64,000 nt of DNA, from assembly GCA_903900335.1 (NCBI GenBank), contig CAIUMP010000060.1, positions 62,001 through 126,000 on the forward strand. The letters run 5' to 3'. The notes beneath the pieces are model-generated. The model was not told the DNA's origin, made no database searches, and saw only the letters and a list, made by a program, of their open reading frames with translations. This DNA comes from an uncultured Ignavibacteriota bacterium (lineage in GTDB: Bacteria > Bacteroidota > Ignavibacteria > Palsa-1295). The position numbers and the translations under genes were made by a program. How positions within the stretch are numbered: position 1 is the first letter of the stretch; every line of letters starts with the position of its first letter. Positions 10,301-18,970 of this stretch are shown one piece after another.

Positions 10301-12490
10301 ATCGGATGGCATGAATGGCTGCGGTTCGTCCGTCCCCATGTGGGTCACGCCGACGAGCAGGACATACTTCGGTGGATCCTGCCAGTTGTTATAAGCATAC
10401 GCGAGAAATGATTTGATCGCGTTGGGTGAACGCGCACCGAAGCTGAATTCATCATAAATGCTCGCGACATCGATGAGTTTGCCGGTGACCTTGCTCGAGC
10501 CTGTGCGATAATCCAGGAAATCCTGCAACGGTACGCGCTGTGCGTTGTGCCCTTTGGACAGATGGTCCCGGTTTGTAATGATGACGTACTCACCGCTATT
10601 CGTTGGTGTGCGAAGCCCGGCGAAGTCATCGACAGCATAGCGAGATGGCTTCAGTTTTTCTGACTCCGCCACAGCGAGAAACTCATCGGCATCACTGGAA
10701 ACATTGAGCTGGAAGATGGCCTTTGCACTGCGAAGCTGATCAGGATTTGAGGAAAGCACCACGTTCGATATTTTCGAAACGCCCTTCCGATAGATCGAAA
10801 TATCCGTGCGGCTAAAGTTTTGTAGCGTGAATTGGTACAGTCCGGACGCTGCTCCACGAGGAGCTCGAAATGCGAGCTGATCCTGATATGCATAGTACAT
10901 CCGGTCGTACCCGATCTCGATCCAGTTCACCCCAAAACGGCAAAAGGATTCATTCGTGACCTTGCGGTTTGCAAATGTTATGGAGATCGGTGGAAGCCCG
11001 CCGGAGGAATCCGCTACGTTTACACCAAGCAATTGTGCCGAGGGAACCACGGAGGTTCGTTGGGACAGCGTATCTGTCGAAAGAAATTTCAGTACCTGGC
11101 TATCCCAGATCCCGTGCAATACATCTTGCCCATTTACGGAGACCCATGCGTCATTCTCGTTAGGAACATCGGGCAACTCGATGCCCTTTGCATCGGTCGC
11201 ACCTGGATCAAAATGTGATATGCCGTGCAACGCCACACGGAAGGAAACCGGTCTGTTCTGCCGCACATCTGGGTAGGGTATCACCGTCTGTGTGGTGTAG
11301 CTATGACCTGAGTACAATATGGACATGAAATCATGATCACGGAGGTCAGAGCGTTGGTCAATGTCCGATACTTCCAGATCATCGTGGACGAGATCTTGCT
11401 CGTAATGAATTGTCGTACCGAAGGAGCTGTCTTTGAGATTGAAGTACTTTGAATTATCTGCCGATCGTATCTCGCCAGACTCTTCCACCATTCGCTTCAC
11501 ACCGGTGGGTGGCACAGGTGAACCGTGGTTGCCCCAGACCAGGTAATAGACGTTATCCTTCGTATCGGGATCATAGTAGAAATCTCCAAAGGTACCTGGC
11601 CCATCGTACCTCTTTTCCTCGCCATAAAACTCAATATAGTCATTTGGGTCGAAATGGCCATCTTGATGGTCGAAGACATAGACCGGTATTTGTTGACCTC
11701 TGTTGATGATTCGCAAAGTAGGGACGTCAAGCGAGGATGGCTCGATCCCGAAGTTGCGAATATCGTCATACGTCAGGTGATAGATCCCTGTCTTTCGAAC
11801 GTACATTCTATAGACCTTCCCGTCGTCAGACTGGATGCCAGGCAGTTGCTGGAGATCGCTGGCGGATTGTAGTCTCATCCCTTTGCTGGTAGCCGAGCTT
11901 GTACGCCGGGATTGGAAAATCCTGTTCGAGACGTGAAAGGGTTCTGAGAGATCCGTGATTGGTTTTGAAAGCTGAAGGTTAGGGTCTGTGATCTTCACCA
12001 CAATCTTCTTGGCGTACCGAACGTGTCCCGCGTCAACCCAATCCAGAATTCCCAATTCCAAACTGGAGAGCTCTGTTGCTCGCAATCGCCCCGCGAAAGT
12101 GATGGCCGCGTAGCCGATGCCATGATGGACGCTCTTCCCTGCTCGTTGCACCCCAAGGTTCTGAACCTTGCATACTGCCGCTTGCTGGGATAGCAACATC
12201 ACACTCGATTGCCGAGAAACCCGAAGTGGCAGGATCAGCCCGGCAAGGGGATCATCATTTTGGAATTGGGAGGAGTAGGCAATTAGGTGGGACACACCGA
12301 ACTTGTCCGTATCGAATGATGGTGGAGGAAGCGTAACTTCAAGGGTGACCGAACTCGAAGTACGCGCGAGTTCGCGTACCTGAGAAGTTCGAATGCTCGG
12401 AGAAGCGTACGACACCCAAGCATACTGTAGCACACTCAGTACGCCAACAAACCACGTTGAGGAGAGGCAAACTCTCGTACGAACTCTCAA
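7373..12490 (-). CDS. porU: PorU-like type IX secretion sortase (C25 gingipain-family peptidase)
   Basis: 1705 aa; YFGHGGN (His) and LSMTCFTAGYD (Cys) catalytic motifs of C25 peptidases; CTD YPNPFTKDN...SGNEVANGVYFYRF. Confidence 0.82.
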   Translation of the reverse strand: MRVRTRVCLSSTWFVGVLSVLQYAWVSYASPSIRTSQVRELARTSSSVTLEVTLPPPSFDTDKFGVSHLIAYSSQFQNDDPLAGLILPLRVSRQSSVMLLSQQAAVCKVQNLGVQRAGKSVHHGIGYAAITFAGRLRATELSSLELGILDWVDAGHVRYAKKIVVKITDPNLQLSKPITDLSEPFHVSNRIFQSRRTSSATSKGMRLQSASDLQQLPGIQSDDGKVYRMYVRKTGIYHLTYDDIRNFGIEPSSLDVPTLRIINRGQQIPVYVFDHQDGHFDPNDYIEFYGEEKRYDGPGTFGDFYYDPDTKDNVYYLVWGNHGSPVPPTGVKRMVEESGEIRSADNSKYFNLKDSSFGTTIHYEQDLVHDDLEVSDIDQRSDLRDHDFMSILYSGHSYTTQTVIPYPDVRQNRPVSFRVALHGISHFDPGATDAKGIELPDVPNENDAWVSVNGQDVLHGIWDSQVLKFLSTDTLSQRTSVVPSAQLLGVNVADSSGGLPPISITFANRKVTNESFCRFGVNWIEIGYDRMYYAYQDQLAFRAPRGAASGLYQFTLQNFSRTDISIYRKGVSKISNVVLSSNPDQLRSAKAIFQLNVSSDADEFLAVAESEKLKPSRYAVDDFAGLRTPTNSGEYVIITNRDHLSKGHNAQRVPLQDFLDYRTGSSKVTGKLIDVASIYDEFSFGARSPNAIKSFLAYAYNNWQDPPKYVLLVGVTHMGTDEPQPFMPSDQVPAPYIQAYLEGNVAADAWYSMIDGDDLIPDIVLGRLATVDINGDAAYLAKVKEYEADRVTPGDWKNRTLFIGAGGGFDTDIDALLQHDVPSRVEVVRQSTVAISPYVGTSQSLFSHVNAGIGCLAYFGHGGNAIWADPLDSTGRAVLDNSDISRFHNAGKYPVILSMTCFTAGYDGPNSGILNSMISAPAAGAIAAYGTTSFGWEQNDQHMAAAVLHQLYDSVGGSIAERVLSGKIEYLLRAFSGDLIPKTLMYGYHFLGDPLLGCLSPTDHVYLTPSNRTIQPGGTIQLAGSSTILSGTARIELRDSKSSPLSPPHILPSVPIVNGAFSVTDNVPNTNIQQGSYHVTISDNLDGRYAGSSEDVTISNSRVSQLDFEPRPLAVNTSLDFSAAVQTPQSIISVVDTLRIYSQSAGGLVTQRTLLQPMALGVGNRYHSTVPGTQFIAGDRVVGVVSLTTSGGQITSDSATIIVGAASDPSVIPDANHRVLSGKYVSTKSGLTWMGKVYNWGSSPVATVTATLLDERGTTPQILGAATVSAISGHGVAPIAIPVTSSTLDSGLLAIAIVPEAGSSPLNLRDSLTSNDTTQPAPVPLGAVAYQNGIGTTLNGSSYSDVHFDGDEVIFGMRTGAEGNVNADVLRLNRVFPGIQSAQPDIHFVTLRSHTGVAYSSIRVISDSLGAIPLTASSSATISLRIDTSIRIPNTLFIYHQDDRSKLWTQLPTARPQQDRLTANITNLGTFAIAYTTDTHPPVVDIAVEGQVFSNNGEVPPQPHIHAVIQDANGIDITPGKTVVKIDNRTLLPSEFSMLDSGRTTTTVNLRIEPTLADGNHAITIQATDNNGLTNIPAKELDVHVSKDFSVGVLGSYPNPFTKDNMFIAYEIRGVAFASSASLDLYTVSGRRIRTMSFPSDDPTRSYGFLKGGTGVPTSLGYHEVWWDGRDDSGNEVANGVYFYRFTVNTADATREIKGKFARVR

Positions 12491-12656
12491 AGCCGATACA
12501 CGTTAATGAAACAACTGCCAAGCTCGAAAAGCATTTGTCTGGGGCACCCAAAACGCTGTCCAATTGCTGTCGGCGCAAAGTTTTACACGAGGAGAACACA
12601 ATTTCCGGTGGGATTCGGTTCACACGTGCACCGCATTTGTACATCAAAAAACAGTA

Positions 12657-12692
12657 ATGCCAGAGCTTCCGCGAGGGCGGCAGCTCTGGCAT
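12657..12692 (-). terminator. Rho-independent terminator downstream of secA
   Basis: 11-bp perfect stem ATGCCAGAGCT/AGCTCTGGCAT followed on the minus strand by T6. Confidence 0.8.
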
Positions 12693-12722
12693 GTAACTCT
12701 GGACCTGGTGGGATTCAGCCCC

Positions 12723-15700
12723 TTACCCCGCCCCGTGACAGTTCTTATATTTCTTCCCGCTTCCGCAAGGGCATGGATCGTTACGGCCGACCTTCGGGCC
12801 CGAGCGAACAGTCTGCGGGACAGCACGCGGGGCGGGCATCTCGGACTCTTCATTGCTATGTCCATAACCGGATGGTGCTGCTTCTTTCGAAGCGACCGCG
12901 CTGCCGCGTCGCACCTTCTGATTCGGGAGCATTCGGCGGCTGGCCGGTTGCAGCGGCATCATCTGGCCAGTCTGCTGATCCTGTACCATGGGGTAGAGTT
13001 TGAATGCAAGCTCCAGCACGCCGTCGCGGATCAGCGTGAGTAACTCCTGGAACATACGGAAGCCTTCGGACTTGTATTCAACAAGCGGATCCTTCTGCCC
13101 GTATGCACGGAGGCCGATACCCTCTTTGAGTTCATCCATCTCACGCAAATGGTCGCGCCATTTATCATCAATGACGCGGAGCGTTGCGAAGCGTTCGAGT
13201 TGCGCCATCGCCTCGACGCCAAGCTGGTCTTCCTTCCGCTCGTAGAACGCGATCGCCTCGTCAATGATCTTGTTGCGAACGCCATCTTCTCCCATCTTCG
13301 CGAATTCTTCGCGCGTCATCTGCACGTCTGCCATGAAGCGTGTCATGACCTCGGCTTGCAGTTTCTCCATGTCACCGGAGTGGTAGTATGTCGCAGTCAA
13401 CTCCGTTATCGCTTCCTCAGTCTGGACGAGCAATTCGTCTTTCAATCGCTCGCCATAGAGTGCCTGCCGGCGGCGCTCGTAGATGACCTCGCGTTGGGAG
13501 TTCATCACGTTGTCGTATTCAAGCAAGCGCTTACGGGTGGCAAAATTATTTTCCTCCACCTTTTTCTGCGCACGCTCGACAGACTTGGTGATCATCGAAT
13601 GCTTGATGACTTCGCCTTCCTCCAAGCCCAGCTTCTGCATGATGCCCGCGATTCGATCGGAGCCGAATAGGCGCATTAGATCATCCTCGAGCGAGAGATA
13701 GAACTGCGTCGAACCTGGATCGCCCTGACGGCCAGCGCGGCCACGCAACTGACGATCAATGCGTCGCGCTTCGTGGCGCTCCGTGCCGAGGATGTGCAAT
13801 CCACCTGCCTCACGAACGCCAGGTCCGAGCTTGATGTCGGTACCGCGGCCTGCCATGTTGGTTGCGATGGTCACGGCCCCGGCGAGTCCGGCATTTTGGA
13901 CGATCTCCGCCTCGCGAGCGTGCTGCTTTGCGTTCAACACATTATGTGGAACGCCAATACGCTTGAGCATACGCGCGAGAGTTTCGGACACTTCCACGCT
14001 CGTCGTACCAACCAACACCGGGCGCCCAGCCTTTCGCAACTCTTGAATTTCTTCAACGACCGCGTTGTACTTTTCGCGGCGTGTGCGATAGACCATGTCG
14101 TCACGGTCATCGCGGATGATCGGTACGTTCGTCGGGATGACAACAACGTCAAGCTTGTAGATCTGGAAGAACTCGCTGGCCTCTGTTTCGGCAGTGCCGG
14201 TCATACCGGCAAGCTTCTTGTACAGTCGGAAGTAGTTCTGAAGCGTGATCGTCGCGAGCGTTTGCGTATCGCGTTCGACGGTAACGCTCTCTTTTGCTTC
14301 GATGGCCTGATGCAATCCCTCTGAGTATCTACGACCCGCAAGAATGCGGCCCGTGAACTCATCGACGATCATCACCTTGCCCTCTTGCACGACATACTCG
14401 TCATCCTTCTCATAGAGTGTGTAGGCGCGAAGGAGCTGCGAGATCGTGTGAAGACGATCAGAACGATCCGCGTACAGCAGATGCAGTTCGTCCTTCTTCT
14501 TTGCCTTCTCCTCTTCGGTCATGTGCTCGATCTGCGAGAGCTCGGTCGCGATGTCGGGAAGGATGAAGAGATCGCGGTCCCCGCCGGCGGCGAGGAAGTC
14601 GCGGCCCTTGTCGGTCAAGTCGATCTGGTGGTTCTTCTCTTCAACGACGAAATACAGCTCGTCGTCGATCAGGTGCATGTTGCGGCCCTGATCGCGCATG
14701 AACTCCATCTCGGTCGATTGCATGAGCTTCGCCATGTCACCATCGGACAAGAGCTTGAGCAGACGCTTGTTCTTCGGCATCCCATGATGCACGCGCACCA
14801 ACTGCTCGCCGGCCTGTTGCTTCTTCTTAGGATCGTCGATCTTGAGCAGTTCCTCTGCGTCGGACATGATCGTCGCACAGAGCGCCTTCTGTGCATTGAC
14901 GATGCGCTCGACGATGGGCTTCATCTCATCGAACTTATGGTCGTTGCTTTCGACAGGTCCAGAAATGATAAGCGGCGTTCGGGCTTCATCTACAAGCACA
15001 GAATCGACTTCGTCAACGACGGCGTAGTAGTGCGGACGTTGCACCATTTCGTTGGCGTCCTGCACCATGTTATCGCGCAGGTAATCGAAACCAAATTCGT
15101 TATTTGTGCCATAGGTGATGTCGGCTTCGTAGGCAGGCTTACGCTCCCACGGCTGCATCGTTTGAAGGATAATGCCGACCTTGAGTCCTAAGAACTCGTA
15201 GATCTTTCCCATCCACTGTGCGTCACGGGAAGCAAGATAATCGTTCACGGTAACAACGTGTACACCACGCCCCGGCAGTGCGTTGAGATAGACCGGGAGC
15301 GTTGCGACGAGCGTCTTTCCTTCGCCCGTTGCCATCTCAGCGATCTTACCCTGATGCAGCACGATACCACCGATAAGCTGCACATCGAACGGGATCATAT
15401 CCCACTTGATCTGCTGACCAGCAACGACAAACGTCGAGCCACACAAACGCCGACATGCATCCTTGACGACGGCATACGCCTCGGGAAGTATCTCGTCGAG
15501 CATACGCTTGGTAACTTCGTTGCGCTCTTTTTCGAGATCGTGAATGCGCTCCTGGATCTGGGTACGTTCGGCGTGAGGAACATCCTCTTTCAGGCGCTCG
15601 CGGAGCTCGGCCATCTCATCAACAACGTCGCCGATAGCCTCCTGAATGCGCTCGCGGAATTCGACGGTTTTGGCGCGCAACTCATCATCGGAGAGTCCCG

Positions 15701-15803
15701 CGAGTCCGGCATAAATCTCATTGATCTGATCGACGAGCGGCAGCAAATCCTCGACATCCTTGGTGCGCTTCGATCCGAATAACTTTTCTAAAAACTTTAG
15801 CAT
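12723..15803 (-). CDS. secA: Preprotein translocase ATPase SecA
   Basis: [42 protein letters not shown]-terminal zinc motif [17 protein letters not shown]. Confidence 0.97.
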   Translation of the reverse strand: MLKFLEKLFGSKRTKDVEDLLPLVDQINEIYAGLAGLSDDELRAKTVEFRERIQEAIGDVVDEMAELRERLKEDVPHAERTQIQERIHDLEKERNEVTKRMLDEILPEAYAVVKDACRRLCGSTFVVAGQQIKWDMIPFDVQLIGGIVLHQGKIAEMATGEGKTLVATLPVYLNALPGRGVHVVTVNDYLASRDAQWMGKIYEFLGLKVGIILQTMQPWERKPAYEADITYGTNNEFGFDYLRDNMVQDANEMVQRPHYYAVVDEVDSVLVDEARTPLIISGPVESNDHKFDEMKPIVERIVNAQKALCATIMSDAEELLKIDDPKKKQQAGEQLVRVHHGMPKNKRLLKLLSDGDMAKLMQSTEMEFMRDQGRNMHLIDDELYFVVEEKNHQIDLTDKGRDFLAAGGDRDLFILPDIATELSQIEHMTEEEKAKKKDELHLLYADRSDRLHTISQLLRAYTLYEKDDEYVVQEGKVMIVDEFTGRILAGRRYSEGLHQAIEAKESVTVERDTQTLATITLQNYFRLYKKLAGMTGTAETEASEFFQIYKLDVVVIPTNVPIIRDDRDDMVYRTRREKYNAVVEEIQELRKAGRPVLVGTTSVEVSETLARMLKRIGVPHNVLNAKQHAREAEIVQNAGLAGAVTIATNMAGRGTDIKLGPGVREAGGLHILGTERHEARRIDRQLRGRAGRQGDPGSTQFYLSLEDDLMRLFGSDRIAGIMQKLGLEEGEVIKHSMITKSVERAQKKVEENNFATRKRLLEYDNVMNSQREVIYERRRQALYGERLKDELLVQTEEAITELTATYYHSGDMEKLQAEVMTRFMADVQMTREEFAKMGEDGVRNKIIDEAIAFYERKEDQLGVEAMAQLERFATLRVIDDKWRDHLREMDELKEGIGLRAYGQKDPLVEYKSEGFRMFQELLTLIRDGVLELAFKLYPMVQDQQTGQMMPLQPASRRMLPNQKVRRGSAVASKEAAPSGYGHSNEESEMPAPRAVPQTVRSGPKVGRNDPCPCGSGKKYKNCHGAG

Positions 15804-16056
15804 GTAATGATAGTCCTAAGTCCTGAGTGCTGAGTGCTAAGTCGTAAAATAAGGCGAGACGGTGCCTTTTCTTGGGGACTTAACTCCCAGAATCTTCGCC
15901 CAACGCTAAAACGGTCAGTTTGCTTCCGGGTTTCGGAGGGGAAGCAATTAGGGGATTACGGTGCGGGTGAATCAGTGCAGCTCGTTCCCTCGGAAATGCT
16001 TTGAAGTGTGCATGGGTTCTTTCGTCGTCCAAACCGACTTGATCTGAAATCCATCC

Positions 16057-17799
16057 ATGGCTGACATCTTCATCTCCTATTCCTCCAAAGACCGTGCTCG
16101 GGCGGAGCAGCTCATCGAGCTACTCGCCTCGGCAGGGCTGTCCGTATGGATCGACAAATCCGGTATCGACGTCGCGACAAGTTGGTCGAGTGAGATCGTG
16201 GATGCGATCAACGGATGCAAAGCGTTCGTTGTGTTGCTATCGCCGAATTCGATGGAGTCGGTCAATGTGATCAAAGAGGTTTCACTGGCATCGGAGAAGC
16301 GGAAGAAGATCGTACCGCTGGACCTCGAACCTGTCGCGCTTACCCGCGATTTCGAGTATCAGTTGGCTGGACTCCAGCGCGCACCGATGACCAATATCGA
16401 CTCGGTCATCCGTGTGTTGGCTAAGCTCGGACTCGAAGCAACACAGCCACCTTCCATCAAGCTCGTCAAGGAAACCGACGGACGAAAGAGCTTGATGATC
16501 TTGCCATTCGAAGATTTGTCACCTACCGGCGATAATGCGTGGTTCGCCGATGGAATTGCGAATGAACTCATCGCTGCGCTTTCCCGGCTAAAGCAATTGC
16601 GCGTGGCCGACCAACAAGCGACAAAGGATTACAAACGCTATCAGGGGAATTTGCCAAACTATGCGAAGGAAATGGCAATCCGCTATTTCATTCAGGGAGA
16701 TGTCCGCAAATTCGGCGACCAAATCAAGATAACTGCAACCCTCCTCGACATTGAAACCGGCGACCACCTCTGGCAGGATTCGATGAAAGGCGTGATGAAC
16801 GACATCTTCGATATTCAGGAGACGGTAGCGGAGAAAGTTGTCGAAGGGCTGAAAGTGCATCTTGCATCCGAGGAACGGAAAAAGCTCGTCGAGCTGGGTA
16901 CGGAGAATGCCGAAGCGTATGAATTATATCTCAAAGGGCAAGAGTATTTTGATCGCCAAACCGGAGAAGGCTTTCAGCTTGCGGCAAAGCTCTGGTCCGA
17001 AGCTATCGCGCTGGATTCTGCCTTTGCGGAGGCATATTCGTGCAAAGCCGCTGCACTGGCTGCACTTTACCGCAGTTTCACTCGTGAACCTAGGTTGCTC
17101 GAAGAAGGGCTAACGCTCGTAACGGACGCACGGAGGATGAGGCCCCGGATGTGGTCGGCCTTTGCGCCGCTCACTATGATCCTCCTGCATCAGGGCAACC
17201 TCAAAGCAGCGGAAGCTGCTGCTCAAGAATTCGTCCTGAAGGCACCGGAGCATTATCTGAGCCATTTCTCGCTTGGATGCTTTTACCAGAATACCGGTCA
17301 AGCGGCCGAAGCGATAGCACCGTTTGAAGAGTCATTGAAGAGGAGACCGGGTTACTTTTCTGTTTTATTCAACCTCGTTCTAGCATGCGCCGATGCCGGG
17401 CGTGAGGAGAAGGAGAAGTACTGGTCAGAAATTGCCATCCCAATTTATGAAAAGCGCCTGAAGCTTTTTCCTGGCGAGGAAAAAACTCGGGTCGACCACG
17501 CCGCGCTGCTGTTTTGGGTCGGTCGGGATGGTGAAGCGCGAGCCGCCGCCCGCAAGCTGGAGGATCTTCGGGATGGCAAGGCTCTCTTCAACACCGCATG
17601 CCTGCAAGCCATGCTGAAAGACTATCCGGCTGGGATACTCATGTTTCGCAAAGCTATTGAAGCGGGGTTTCGAGCCACGCAGAACCTAAACTCCTTCCTG
17701 CATGATGCGGAAGGTGGTATCGGCACCCTCAATGGCACGCCGGAGTGGGAGGATGTGCGGGAGCTGGTGGAGGCACTGGAGACGACGAGTATTGGGTAA
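16057..17799 (+). CDS. TIR domain - TolB/FlgO-like - TPR protein
   Basis: MADIFISYSSKDRARAEQLIELL...VWIDKSGI (TIR); SLMILPFEDLSPTGDNAWFADGIANELIAAL; C-terminal TPR repeats. Confidence 0.85.
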   Translation: MADIFISYSSKDRARAEQLIELLASAGLSVWIDKSGIDVATSWSSEIVDAINGCKAFVVLLSPNSMESVNVIKEVSLASEKRKKIVPLDLEPVALTRDFEYQLAGLQRAPMTNIDSVIRVLAKLGLEATQPPSIKLVKETDGRKSLMILPFEDLSPTGDNAWFADGIANELIAALSRLKQLRVADQQATKDYKRYQGNLPNYAKEMAIRYFIQGDVRKFGDQIKITATLLDIETGDHLWQDSMKGVMNDIFDIQETVAEKVVEGLKVHLASEERKKLVELGTENAEAYELYLKGQEYFDRQTGEGFQLAAKLWSEAIALDSAFAEAYSCKAAALAALYRSFTREPRLLEEGLTLVTDARRMRPRMWSAFAPLTMILLHQGNLKAAEAAAQEFVLKAPEHYLSHFSLGCFYQNTGQAAEAIAPFEESLKRRPGYFSVLFNLVLACADAGREEKEKYWSEIAIPIYEKRLKLFPGEEKTRVDHAALLFWVGRDGEARAAARKLEDLRDGKALFNTACLQAMLKDYPAGILMFRKAIEAGFRATQNLNSFLHDAEGGIGTLNGTPEWEDVRELVEALETTSIG

Positions 17800-18171
17800 C
17801 GAGGGTTGAGCTTTGGGCTCAATTCCCTTTTTCGAAGTTCCTTGTGCGCTGATCGGCAATCCACGTCAAGGCGGATTGGAAGAAAACGACTCCCATGCGA
17901 GGACATTTTTTCAAAAATATTCAGGCAGTGCTTGACTTCTCGATTTGATTATGTTATTTTGCTGAGCAAGTTATGAGCACCTTTTCTGGCGGGCATATCA
18001 TGACTTGTTGGATCGCAATGCAAGTATAGGTTTGGAAGCTTCTCTGATAACGCTGTGAAATTGGTTCATATTAATCCAAAAACGAGAAGCTCGTCTTTCT
18101 AATTTGAGTGTAGCTTTTGGAGGTCTGGCGCCTGTTTCCCCATGCTTGGTTTTCCATTGGACAGAAGAGCC

Positions 18172-18220
18172 CGTTCATTAAATGAATATTCAATTGAGAG
18201 AATAGGGGCACCGTTTTCAA
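18172..18220 (+). repeat. 49-nt conserved element, copy A
   Basis: CGTTCATTAAATGAA-TATT-CAATTGAGAGAATAGGGGCACCGTTTTCAA; 46/49 identical to the reverse complement of 39844-39892. Confidence 0.9.
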
Positions 18221-18970
18221 TCAGCAGTTCGGCCCTTGGGATGAGGATGATATTGGTCTCCAGCCAGAGTTAAGAATTTCAGAAGCGCTTTGAGCTACCC
18301 GCGCTTGAACTCTCTACGTCCTGGGTGGGATCCGAATTCGATGGAATGTGCTTGAGAAATTGGAGTTCAGAATAAATATCGGGTGTTGCGGAACTCCTCT
18401 AGCGAAGATACGATTGATAACAGTTGGTTAATTAGTAGCCAGAGTGGGTCGGAGTCGTCTGCGACCAACATCCACTGTATTCGCCTGGAAGTGAAGTCCC
18501 GATAGCGCGTCTATCGTAACCTTTTGAGCCGCTTGCCTGCTTAGGAGGGTTTGGAACAGAGAAGTGGGATTACGCTGCACCCACGGAACGGTCTCCCAGG
18601 ATCATTGAGAATCGAATTAGGAATAGCGCTGGATGAGCTGTCATCCAGCGGAGGACTCTCACTTTCACAGGCCAGTGCCCGGTGGCAGGAAAAGCCCGAA
18701 AGGATGGTCATTCATCCACGGGGATCACTCTTGATCCGCGATACACTCAACCGAATCCGCTGCTGCGGAATAACGAGTACGCTGGTGCGTCGCGTATGCT
18801 TTACTGACGCTCTCTTTCAAACTTGTACCATGTTCTTCGGGCTGTGGGATCAATTGAGATCCACATCCAAAGCGAATCTAATAGTCGGTTCCACTCCCCT
18901 GACACTGGCAGCAGGGAGTACAAACTGACCCGGCTTAAGACTCACACAATTGAACTAACCTCATACAATC

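Noticed and set aside
14385-15191. 268-aa ORF antisense to secA
   Set aside because: Shadow ORF; secA motifs on the other strand are clear
18551-18928. 125-aa plus-strand ORF in the 18 kb gap
   Set aside because: No recognisable motif, biased random-looking composition; not supported as coding
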